Both the position numbers and the translations under genes were made by a program. Below the pieces are notes generated by a model. The model searched no databases. It saw nothing but the letters and a program-made list of their open reading frames with translations, and was not told the origin of the DNA. Positions 55,740 to 64,000 of a stretch of DNA of 64,000 nt are shown one piece after another. Source of the DNA: Tretioscincus oriximinensis (lineage: Eukaryota > Chordata > Lepidosauria > Squamata > Gymnophthalmidae); assembly GCA_022410635.1 (NCBI GenBank), contig JAJVDF010000003.1, positions 3,714,667-3,778,666 on the forward strand, read 5' to 3'. Position 1 is the stretch's first letter. Each line of letters starts with the position of its first letter.

Positions 55740-55870
55740 TTATATACCTGCCTGCCCATGCATCCACTCATCACCCATCTGAAGATTTATTTATGAATGC
55801 TCATGTTGCCTACCTTTTTCTTGTTAAGCCTCTAAGGTTCTAGGAAACAACCTTGCCATATTTTCTGTGA
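55740..55870 (-). repeat. Family B reverse unit next to tetranucleotide remnant
   Basis: CCTGCCTGCCCATGCATCC, then ACCCATCTGAAGATTTATT, GCTCATGTTGCCTACCTTTT, TTGTTAAGCCTCTAAGGTTC and AACCTTGCCATATTTTC. The degraded tetranucleotide run precedes the unit as in other compound copies. Confidence 0.7.
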
Positions 55871-56619
55871 TATGCTGCCTTTAGAATGGCATAAGGCTGC
55901 CTCCTCACGAGCAGCTATGGCATACTGTTTAGGGGTAGTATAGGCTTTANGCAATCACCTTTCTACATGCATTTACCTGAGACATTCTATGTGCTGCTTG
56001 ACAGGTCCACAGGAGACTGGACAGCAACACCTGAGACTTTCGCCTCCCACACATGCTTGTGGTTGCTGTTTCCTTTCCCTGGACCAGATCTTGCGGGTCT
56101 TCTCACTGCAGCTACTGAAGTCCTATGTTCCCTGTGTTGCACACAGGAATGGTGCCAAGTGCCAGGGGAGAGAAAGACAATGATCAGAAATTATGGAGTG
56201 TCAATACTATGCTAGTACTATGCATTTGAACTTGGATGGTTGAAGTCAATCAAGAATTGGGTTCACCTCAACTGAATGATTTGATCTAAACCATTCAAAT
56301 TCAAACCAAATGTTCACATCTCTAGGACCAGAACCTGTTATCCAGTTATGCCAATCAGCTCATACGGAGCAGCCTGTGACTTCCTTTCACTCAAAATTAA
56401 TTTTTACAATCAATCAGAAAAGTAGGCAGAATTAAGGTAAGCCAAGCAGTGAAACCATAGATTAAAATGCACTAGGCCATATTTTAACTAAACCCTCTGA
56501 AAAGGGTTTAAAAGGCCTACTGTCCACGTGCTATCCTAAATGAAAAATGCTGTATAATTTTTAGTAAAGACTACATGATGACGTTTGCTGGTTTTATAAA
56601 AAAAAAGACCTATGCCCAT
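55871..56619. other. Unannotated sequence
   Basis: No gene recognised. 55,985-56,170 is moderately G+C-rich with overlapping open frames of 64-82 codons that show no domain. Confidence 0.45.
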
Positions 56620-56850
56620 ATTCTGTCTCATGCAGAGGCCCAACAGTTGCTTCTGAGGATCTCAAGCAACAGAAGGAGGAAAACCTCAACAGCTCTCAAG
56701 TCCTTGCAATTGGTACTTAGGCACCTCCTGCCTGTCTCTCCAACTTCAAAGCACTGTTTCTGTGCCCATTCAAGTAACCATTGATCATTCTGACCTCCAT
56801 GAATTTGCCTAATATTTTCTTAAAGTTATCCAACTTATTCCTAAATCATT
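56620..56850 (-). repeat. Old CR1 3' fragment
   Basis: CATATTCTGTCTCATGCAG, CCCAACAGTTGCTTCTGAGG, GCAATTGGTACTTAGGCACC, TCCTGCCTGTCTCTCCAAC and CTCCATGAATTTGCCTAAT match the minus-strand CR1 order at low identity. Confidence 0.75.
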
Positions 56851-57720
56851 CAGAACCTCCGGNTAAATTTCAGACACATTGTTTAGTCATTCGGCCTAAT
56901 ATATGACATGATTTGTCTTGTAAATGGCCAGGGTTGGACCACCTGCCATTGTTACCCCAACATCACTGTTATCTGAAAGGACTTCTAAGATACAATTAAT
57001 TTTAGCTTCAAGGTTAAGTTGTTCATGAAATGAATAAATACCTACTGGCAAATTTATTTATTTTTTAGAACAAGGGAGGAGAGCAATTATTTCTTTCTTT
57101 TTCCATAATGATCAAGTTATGTTAAATGTAGTTTGCTGCAAATAAAATAAAAAAAATCCTTGGACAATAATGTATGCATTTTGGAGCAAATAAAAGAAAT
57201 AATAAGCATCCTTCTTTGGAAAATAATGCATGCATTTTGGAGCAAATGTTCTAGACGATCAGTCACAGCTGCAAACTGCTTTCTTTCAGCCCTGGCAGCT
57301 TCCTTAGAGAAATGTTGATTTAGGACAGGGGGTGGAGTTAAACTGACATGTGACTGATGAGGTGGAAGAGTGACTGTGAGGACCATTGAACATTGTGAAT
57401 TCTTACCATATATCATAATTACAGGAACACCTGTGCTGGGTAATTTTGTGCTGATACGCAGGAAATCTTCACACTGTGTTCAGTGGACAGCAAGAATTTA
57501 ATCATATAAACTTATACCCCAAAGCACTATGTAGAGCGATTTCAAGTTCTTAAAATGTTCTCTAACAAACTCATTTGTTTTTTGGAAATGTGTTTGTTTC
57601 CTCATGAATGTATTTGATAAGAAAGAAACTTCTGTTTCACCACAAAAATTCTATAGCTGACCAGGAACAGATTAGAAAGGCAAACCAAAGACATTTGCAA
57701 TCCAGTAACATGGTGTANTG
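56851..57720. other. Unannotated sequence with a 58 bp tandem duplication
   Basis: AATGTATGCATTTTGGAGCAA at 57,169 and AATGCATGCATTTTGGAGCAA at 57,227 lie in two tandem units of 58 bp (about 57,132-57,248), each also sharing an AATCCTTGG / CATCCTTCTTTGG-type lead. No gene. Confidence 0.6.
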
Positions 57721-58190
57721 AATATAAGAAACTAAGATGAGGCCTACTGAATGGGGCCACAGCCCATCTAGTCCAGCCTTCTGTCTCACTCAGTGGCTCA
57801 CCATTTACATCTGGGCATCTCAAGCAGAAAGAGAAGTCAGTTNATATGGTGGTTAGAGTGTTGGACTCCTATCTTGTAGTCTCCCAGTTCAATTCCATAC
57901 TACTCCATGAAGCCGACTTGGTGACTTTGGGCCAGTCANAGTTCTTTGGAACTTTCTCATCCCTGTATACTTAACAGGGTATCTGTAATGGAGAAAATAA
58001 CAAATGCTGTGTGGCCTGCCCTTTGGTAAAAATGGTGTTACAAAGGAAAAAACGTCACCTGCTCTCAACTCCTTGAAAATGCTCTCCCCTCTTCCCTGAG
58101 GGAACAATGNATTTGGNTCCATCCCAGATGAAGGATCAAGACATTAAACCTCTTCTGGAAGTGAATTCCATACGCCAGTGACCTTCTATG
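57720..58190 (-). repeat. Old CR1 3' fragment interrupted by SINE-B
   Basis: Left part 57,720-57,835 (GGGGCCACAGCCCATCTAGTC, CAGCCTTCTGTCTCACTCAG, GGGCATCTCAAGCAGAAAG). Right part 58,045-58,190 (TCACCTGCTCTCAACTCC, CTTCTGGAAGTGAATTCCATA, CGCCAGTGACCTTCTATG). The parts are consecutive in CR1. Confidence 0.78.
57845..58040 (+). repeat. SINE-B nested in CR1
   Basis: TATGGTGGTTAGAGTGTTGG, CAGTTCAATTCCATACTACTCC, ATGAAGCCGACTTGGTGACTT, GGGCCAGTCANAGTTC and ACAGGGTATCTGTAATGG. Full head and core; the usual tail is replaced or lost after GCCCTTTGG. Confidence 0.8.
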
Positions 58191-58835
58191 TATANAAAAA
58201 AGCAAAGGCTGCAAACGCACTAGGGCTANAACGGATGCGACCGCAGATTCGGTGTCCACTGTCCACATTTGGTTACCAGAATGTAACCAAATTCCACCTT
58301 CCTCAGTATGCACACCACTCATTTCTGCTTTGGAGTTCTTTGTCAAATCCCAACACCACTGCTGTTTTTCTATCCTCATTAATTCTACTCCAGCTACGGA
58401 ATTGCCCGTAGGCACTCTCCTTTGTGTGGGTGCTTCCGTTTCAGATTCATGCTGATCCATGATGTAATAGTTGGCCCAGCCAATAGGTGAAAGGGAGCNT
58501 TCCAGTGCTGGACTGCTGCACACATAATATTTTCTGCCAGTTCCTCCTAACCCCCATAGAAGTAACATCTGCAACAGGTCCTTTTGGCCAGCGCACCATC
58601 CCAACATTGGTCTCATTATTTTTATTTGTAGCCAGGGAGGGAAGGAGGAGCAGCTTTGGGCTGACAACGGGAAGGGAAGCAACCCAGCTGAGGTTGGGTC
58701 TTGAAGAAGCCTCCTCTCCACCCCCTTCCTGAGCAGAGAAAAAGGTTCCTTGCCTTTTTCAGGGTGGGGGCGGAGTAGCGGCTTTCTTTCCCTCTCTGAA
58801 AGAAGGAGGAAGGGAGAGAAGCAGTTACTATTCAA
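58191..58835. other. G+C-rich, CpG-containing segment of unknown nature
   Basis: About 640 bp clearly richer in G+C than the rest, with CpGs (CGCACTAG, ACGGATGCGACCGCAG, GGGGGCGGAGTAGCGG). A long minus frame (58,835-58,065) crosses it but contains four ambiguous codons or stops and no recognisable domain. It could be an old DNA transposon, a CpG-island-like promoter or a processed fragment. None is supported. Confidence 0.4.
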
Positions 58836-59184
58836 TACTGTGAATTCATGTTAGCTGTAAAAAGCTCATTGGTTCTTAACTTGCTAAGGATGTTAGAAGC
58901 TATAGTAAAATAAGCATGACAATGACTTATGGGGAATGTGATTTCACAGGGTTACCAGAAAGTTTTATGGAGAAACAGTGAAGAAAATTGGAGGTGAGTG
59001 GAAGACATACTCGTGGATGTGATTTCTTGGATTTAACAAAAATAGTGATATTAAGGTTGTAATGTGGAAGCAGCCTATATGAATGCAGGAGCTAACAATA
59101 ATCCCTTCACCCACATTTACATTTCTGTTGTTATTTCCTGCATTCAGCTTGCTACATATAGCTTGTACCTAGTAGTTGTTTTCC
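58836..59184. other. Unannotated sequence
   Basis: Contains CACAGGGTTACCAGAAAG at 58,947, similar to one family C terminus, without a second arm. No gene. Confidence 0.4.
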
Positions 59185-59310
59185 AGTATCTGAAGAAGTN
59201 GATTTGTCTATAAAAGCTCATGTCACCTGTTAGTCTCTAAAGTGCTATAAGACCGCCTTGTTAGATTGCCTGCACCCAGACAAACANGGCTATTTCTTTG
59301 AAATATAGCA
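59185..59310 (-). repeat. Family B reverse unit
   Basis: AGTATCTGAAGAAGTNGATTTG, AAAGCTCATGTCACCTG, TTAGTCTCTAAAGTGCTATA, ACCCAGACAAACANGGC and TATTTCTTTGAAA. Confidence 0.8.
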
Positions 59311-60148
59311 AAAANTGTAAAAGTCATACTTATTTTAGTATCTTTTTGTTTTAAATTTGCTTCATTGAAATTCCAAATTATAGCATCAGTGAGAAAAATA
59401 TAGGGGGAAGCTTATTCATTAATTGGATTAAACTGAAATTTGTTTGAACTCCCATTTTTATTTTTATTTTTTTNNAAATGTAAGCAGTTATGGCTACATT
59501 TACAATGCCAGAGCTATAAGCAAAAGCACCATTATGTACATTTGTGTAAGTGCAGTGTAAAAAAAAAAGTATACCAATTGATACTTCCCTGACTGTGATT
59601 TTCTAATTAAGGCTCTTTGTTCAATGAAACTTAAATGAAATTACATTCTCACCCTCTTCTTTATGGAAGAAACCCCACTTTCCAATATAGAACATTTCAC
59701 ATAGTGTTAATCACATTAATACCTGAGGGGCAAAGTCAACAAAAGAAAAGAAGGAAGGGAATGGAAGAAACATACGTGGAAAACTCTTTCCTCCCGTTTT
59801 CAATACATTTACCGAAACGAATTAGTGTGCCAAGTAGAATAGTCAACTGTATATTTATATTGCATTTCATTCTCTGATTCAATTTGAACAGACTTCTAGT
59901 TTCTTGATTTCCGTTAAAAGTAAATGATTTCACATCGACTGATTTATGGGACGAAAGACAAAATTAGAGACTAAGAAGCTATGGATAGGCTACTCAGAGT
60001 ATACAAATGAATTCTTGGTGTGTATCCAAGCAAAGAGAAAAGACTCTCATAACAATTGGATCTGTCAAGTGAATAAATGAACTGTGAACAGGATTTACTT
60101 TAGATAAACCCAGGGGCCAGTATTTACCCTGTTTTCTTCTCATTTTAG
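59311..60148. other. Unannotated AT-rich sequence
   Basis: No gene or repeat recognised. Confidence 0.5.
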
Positions 60149-60735
60149 GAGACAGTGCTTCAAACAACCACCATCATGAATCACTGGTAGTGGTTTCTTA
60201 TGATGGAAGAGCACCACCCAAGATGAACAGGTCATTGTGGAGAGTGTAGATCAATATATACATTACACACTAACACTAATCATTTCCTTTCCCTCAGGCC
60301 TCTTTGTAGGAGACATATAAGTTATTGGGTGCAGCTACATGACAAAGGGAATGCGTGAAAAATCCACAGCTGACTAGTGGCTGTGGAGTTTGCATAAAAA
60401 AGGGGAAAATACCTGTCATCCAGAGTGCAGGGAGCTGGCACACACTGATGAGAAGATGGAGGATGGACTGATCTGTGCATACCCGGACAGCTGTACCCCT
60501 GCAGCCCTATTGGCTGGTGTGTTATGTGCCTCTCATTGTCTCTCACAAGGGCAGACACAACCAAGGATTGCAGGACTGTGTAATGGAGGACACCTGCCCT
60601 TTGCTATGCAGTCAGAAAATATTTGCAAAAAAGAGGATCCCTCTCCTTTTACAGATATTTTTGGACTGCATAGTGAAGACTAGCAAATCCTTCATTAACA
60701 CATGTGACCTGAAGATGAAACTAGTGCAATGGAAG
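60149..60735 (+). other. Possible noncoding exon (speculative)
   Basis: A pyrimidine-rich tract TTTTCTTCTCATTTTAG ends just before 60,149, and a strong donor, GAG followed by GTAAGTAAT, lies at 60,736. The interval is less AT-rich than its flanks. No long conserved frame spans it (best 97 codons at 60,390-60,683). Splice-like matches of this quality occur by chance in long AT-rich DNA, so this is only a candidate. Confidence 0.2.
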
Positions 60736-60804
60736 AGGTAAGTAATTGTTCTGTAACTGAGCTCATTAACATAATATTTTCTTATTACAGTAACATATAA
60801 AATA
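60736..60804. other. Short unannotated spacer
   Basis: AT-rich, between the candidate exon and the next family B copy. Confidence 0.5.
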
Positions 60805-61145
60805 ATATTTAGCAAGGGATCTCACAGCACCTTGGAGCCTAACAAGAAAAAGGTAGGAAGCATGAGCTTTCATAGACAAGTCTACTCCTTCACAAGCAGA
60901 AAACGTAAACTTGTCTGTAAATGTTCCTGCTGTGTACCTATTTTCTACCCGTCTCTAAGCTGGCTAAAATCCCTCTCTCACTCTCTCCATCCATCCATCC
61001 ATCCATCCATCCATCCATCCATCTGAAGAAGTAAACTTGTGTACAAAAGCTTATGTTGCCTACCTTTTTCCTTTTAGTCTCTAAGATGCTATGAAATCCC
61101 CTTACTAAATCTTCTGGACCCAGATTAGCATGAGTATTTCTTTGA
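60805..61145. repeat. Family B foldback with (ATCC)n loop
   Basis: The clearest foldback in the window. A plus unit (AGCAAGGGATCTCACAGCACC ... AAGTCTACTCCTTCACAAG) is followed by a partial minus unit, an (ATCC)n run at 60,984-61,022, and a complete minus unit (ATCTGAAGAAGTAAACTTG ... GACCCAGATTAGCATGAG then TATTTCTTTGA). Confidence 0.85.
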
Positions 61146-61676
61146 GATCTTACAAAATAATGCATCCTAATCTTCCAAACTCCTCTTTCAGTGATACTGA
61201 ATCATTGGGATTGTCCAGAAAATGATAATACAGTGGTTCCCACTTTTGTTCTAAATTAACTAGTATTCAAATACCCACAAACCTATAGCTACATAAGCTA
61301 ATCAAATCAAACCTATACTGTGCATTAATATGATGTCCATTTTTTCTGTCNCTCCATCCTAAATCAATTAACTTGTTGATTTATGACATATTTCTGTTCA
61401 GCTCTTATCTGTTGGTAATTATATAGAGANATAAAAATCTGGTCTGTGTGAGATATTGATAATTAACATTTATTTTGTTTTATAGAGAGATCANAACAAT
61501 TGTGATCGACTGGAGAAAGCATGGTAAGTATTATAAGGCTAGCAGATATGATACCAGAAATTGGCCTTTACAATGTATTATCTACATTAGTTAAATTAAT
61601 AATTTTATATGTTGACCATACAGTATGAGGTGATAGCTGTGTAGATATCACATGTAAAGTGGACTCATAAGCTGTA
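61146..61676. other. Unannotated sequence with an exon-like 38 bp segment
   Basis: TTTTGTTTTATAG, then 38 bp (61,487-61,524), then GTAAGTATT looks like acceptor, micro-exon and donor in the same orientation as the candidate at 60.1 kb. Otherwise nothing is recognised. Confidence 0.25.
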
Positions 61677-61773
61677 TTAGTAATGTATTTTAGGAGCTGT
61701 TACATGACATTTAATGTATCATTATTCCTATGAGAAACTGTGAAATGGTGAGCTCCCTAAAATGCATTACTAA
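61677..61773. repeat. 22 bp imperfect inverted repeat
   Basis: TTAGTAATGTATTTTAGGAG then CT (61,677-61,698) is complemented by AGCTCCCTAAAATGCATTAC then TAA (61,751-61,773) with one substitution and one extra base. The loop is about 52 bp. Possibly the core of an old MITE. Confidence 0.75.
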
Positions 61774-62009
61774 GCCTGTGCAAACAGGGCCTATAACCCA
61801 CCAACATTTGGAGAGCCCCATTTTGGCTGAGATCTTCACACATAGGGTGGGGTATAAGTATAAATAAATAAANTGAATGAAAATAAAAGTGACATAAATT
61901 CAACAATCCAGCACAATTACTTCAAGAACTACAATATGTGCATGATTTAATTCTGAGTGATTCTGGACACTAATACAGAAGCAGCACCATGTATCATCCA
62001 TGAAGATTG

Positions 62010-62197
62010 GGAGGGAGGAAAAAGAGAAGGAAGAGAGGGAGGAGGAAAGAATAAAGGGAAGGTGGAAATGAAGGAAAGACAGGAGAATGAGAGAGAGAGG
62101 GAAGGAGGAAAGAAGGGAGGGAGGAGGGAACTAAAGGAAGGATGCGAGGGTGGGAGGAAATGAAAGGAGGTAGGGAAAAAATGAAGGAAAAAAGGCA

Positions 62198-62234
<37 letters not shown>

Positions 62235-62290
62235 GGGGATGAGGATAGAAGGGAGGACGGAAAGAAGAAAGAAGAGTGGGAAGGGCTGTA
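62010..62290. repeat. Polypurine tract
   Basis: About 280 bp almost purely A and G on the plus strand (GGGAGGAAAAAGAGAAGG, GAGAGAGAGGGAAGGAGG), including an (AAAG)n run at about 62,204-62,235. Coding-length frames over it on both strands are low-complexity artefacts. Confidence 0.9.
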
Positions 62291-62423
62291 GCACCTGAAG
62301 TAGAATAAAGAAACAGTACAATTAATACCTAAGATTAAACTTTTTCGGTATTCTTCCATCACAAAGGTATTAGATTTCTTCTCCTAGCCTAACTGTATTA
62401 AATGTCTATTAAATCCTGAAACT

Positions 62424-62699
62424 GTTACCTGCCCTTGGGGGATACGGAGGTGCCTGAGCAGGCCAGGGTTAACCCTCGGAGCGGCCAACTTCGTTTTCGA
62501 ATGGAAGTGATTGTGCTTCTTGGCAGAGGAGGGAAAGTAGATAAATAAGCCACCAGTTCACTCTGGTTCCATCAGAGACAGTGACTCTGCTGTGTTATTG
62601 GGATTTCACAGAGGCAGAATTCAGATGAGGTTTTTCTTATGATCAATAAAAAGTTATTAATGGTTTCTGAATCAGGGCTTTATTACAGGCACGAATCCT
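62424..62699 (+). mobile_element. Possible solo LTR
   Basis: Starts TGTTACCTGCCCTTGGGG and ends CTTTATTACA, giving TG...CA edges about 276 bp apart. It is G+C-richer than its surroundings, with a TATA-like TAGATAAATAAG near the middle and AATAAA at about 62,645. No convincing 4-6 bp target duplication and no primer-binding site is seen. Confidence 0.3.
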
Positions 62700-63299
62700 C
62701 CTGTGAGGGTTGTTGATATCATTACCCTTTGGAGAGTTATGAGTCAGAGGCAGCTTCGTCTTCCAAAGGCAGCTTCTTTGCCGCTTTTCTTTTCTATGGA
62801 TCCACTGAACATAGCACAAGAGTCGTTTGACGTTATCGCCTTGTTAGGTAAAGTCCACTGGTATTTCAGTAAATCAAGGCCCTGACAAATTAGCTTGGAA
62901 TATTTGTCTCTTGCTGCATAGATGTTTTCATCTGAGTCAGAAAGTTTGATAGCAATACATTAACCGGCCAAACATTGATCCTCTGCTTATTTTGCTTTCT
63001 TAATGGTGCTACAGATGGTTAAAGGTTTGCAACTGCGGGAGCCACACTTCAATATGCAATCTATCACGAATTAAATAAGCAAATAAATAAATAATACTTG
63101 ATATTGTAAAGCCTATGTGTTGCATGCAACTGGCAAGAATTGGCAGAATATAACAAAGAGCCATTGCTATAAAGAGCAGCAAAGAGCAGGGGCCTCAAGC
63201 ACATTAAGTAAGATTTAGAAAAGGCTCTTTGGGTCAAGGGAGTTGGTCAGTGATGTTCTACTTGCAAACAGCTGACTCCATTCCTTGTTCAAATAGGAG
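62700..63299. other. Unannotated sequence
   Basis: No gene recognised. The 60-codon frame at 62,703-62,885 begins just after the putative LTR but shows no domain. (AAAT)n-like short run at about 63,075. Confidence 0.45.
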
Positions 63300-63715
63300 C
63301 AGGAGGCCGAAGATGGAGACTGAAGGTATTAACTCTACACTTTAAAGCCTTACATAACTTGGGCCCCATATATCTAAAGGAACGCCTTCTCCCATATGAG
63401 CCTGTTCATGCCCTAAGATCTGCAGGGGAGGCCCTCCACAGTGGCAGAGACGGTGGGAACCCGGAATAGGGCCTTCTCTGTGGCAGCCCCCAGACTATGG
63501 AATAGTCTCCCCCTTGGAGGTGCNTCAATCACCATCTCTGTGCACTATCAAAAAATGCTTAAAGACGCACCTCTTTGGCCTGGCCTTTGGCTAGAAAACT
63601 ACTGTCTCCTCCCCATTATTAGAAAAGGCTGTTTTAATGTGTTTTATTGTGAACCGCCCTGAGACCTACGGGTATAGGGCGGTATAAAAATGTAAATAAA
63701 TAATAAATAAATAAA
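63300..63715 (+). mobile_element. Non-CR1 LINE 3' end
   Basis: The frame 63,441-63,662 includes RNRAFSVAAPRLWNSLPL and YQKMLKDAPLWPGL, the APRLWNSLP signature found near the carboxyl end of several non-LTR LINE clades such as L2-like and Vingi-like. The 3' end is GTGAACCGCCCTGAGACC then TATAGGGCGGTATAAAAATG and an AAATAAATAA tail. 5'-truncated. Clade not assigned. Confidence 0.7.
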
Positions 63716-63723
63716 ATGAATTT

Positions 63724-63965
63724 ATTTCTAACTCTTATCTGGAAGTCTCTCAATTCAATTCTGCTTTCCTCCATGAAGTCAGCGGAATGACCTTGGCTAG
63801 TCACAATGTTATGGAGCTCTCACCATTAATCCTACTTTCACAAGGTGTCTGCTGTGAAGAGCGAGCAAAAGGTTATCTAAACCATTTTGGGTCCCTTTGG
63901 GTTGAGAAAAGAGAAGTGTAAAAACCAACACCTCCTCCTGTTCCTCCTCCTTTTTCTTCTTCTTC
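63724..63965 (+). repeat. SINE-B copy at the right edge
   Basis: TTCTAACTCTTATCTGGAAG, CTCAATTCAATTCTGCTTTCC, CTCCATGAAGTCAGCGG, GACCTTGGCTAGTCACAATG, CACAAGGTGTCTGCTGTG, CCATTTTGGGTCCCTTTGGG, AAAAACCAAC and a CCTCCT / CTTCTT tail. It directly follows the LINE tail, so it probably inserted into the A-rich end of that LINE. Confidence 0.8.
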
Positions 63966-64000
63966 AACAACATGTTTTTTTTACATAATGATACTGTGCT

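Noticed and set aside
58065..58835. 256-codon minus-strand frame
   Set aside because: It contains several ambiguous codons, runs from an old CR1 fragment into the G+C-rich block, and has no domain.
60960..61030. Telomere-like repeat
   Set aside because: The unit is ATCC, not TTAGGG, and it sits in the turn of a family B foldback.
61947..62362. 122-124-codon reverse frames
   Set aside because: Same artefact over the second polypurine tract.

Overview
The window reads as vertebrate nuclear DNA, most likely from a squamate reptile. It is AT-rich with scattered single Ns (probably masked ambiguous bases). It carries CR1 LINEs ending in the tandem AAGAACAT motif, 5'-truncated L1 copies, two tRNA-derived SINE families and several short palindromic DNA transposons of hAT character. 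I see no Alu, B1 or other mammal-specific SINE. The species cannot be named from this alone. I find no intact protein-coding gene, no structural RNA gene, no CRISPR array and no prokaryotic feature. The stretch looks like an intergenic desert or part of a very large intron.

Layout. 1-5.4 kb: mostly unrecognised AT-rich DNA with one SINE-A and a multi-unit copy of repeat family B. 5.4-6.4 kb: a candidate retrovirus-like LTR/leader remnant with a tRNA-Trp-like primer site. 7.2-10 kb: an E-family element, SINE-A, SINE-B and a 0.4 kb inverted-repeat element (D). 10.7-16.2 kb: an old CR1 fragment, a perfect hairpin, an A-type MITE, an L1 tail, a MITE nested in a B unit, and a 1.5 kb CR1 with a recognisable reverse transcriptase. 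17-25.7 kb: two A-type MITEs, B units, paired SINE-Bs, two E-family copies and a CR1 inserted cleanly into an older CR1. 26-36 kb: purine-rich tracts, a 310 bp inverted repeat, old CR1 pieces and a SINE inserted in a B element. 38-47 kb: an L1 with an 11 bp target duplication, palindromic C elements, a long trinucleotide array, a D element carrying a 43 bp inverted duplication plus a SINE, and an A-type MITE split by an L1 with a target duplication of about 67 bp. 47-64 kb: more CR1, C, B and SINE-B copies, a hAT-like element with 8 bp flanks, a polypurine tract, a possible LTR and a non-CR1 LINE tail.

There is no gene network here. What the window records is a history of transposition. Palindromic MITEs of families A and C share the terminal pattern TAGGxTxACCAGAT and in several copies sit between 8 bp duplications, which points to hAT-type mobilisation by a transposase encoded elsewhere. 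SINEs depend on LINE machinery, and SINE-B at 8.1 kb shares a 3' tail with a LINE found at 63.3 kb. Family B (a ~130 bp unit used in both orientations) is the most peculiar component, because tetranucleotide microsatellites repeatedly sit at the junction between opposing units. All family letters are local labels. No database name was checked.
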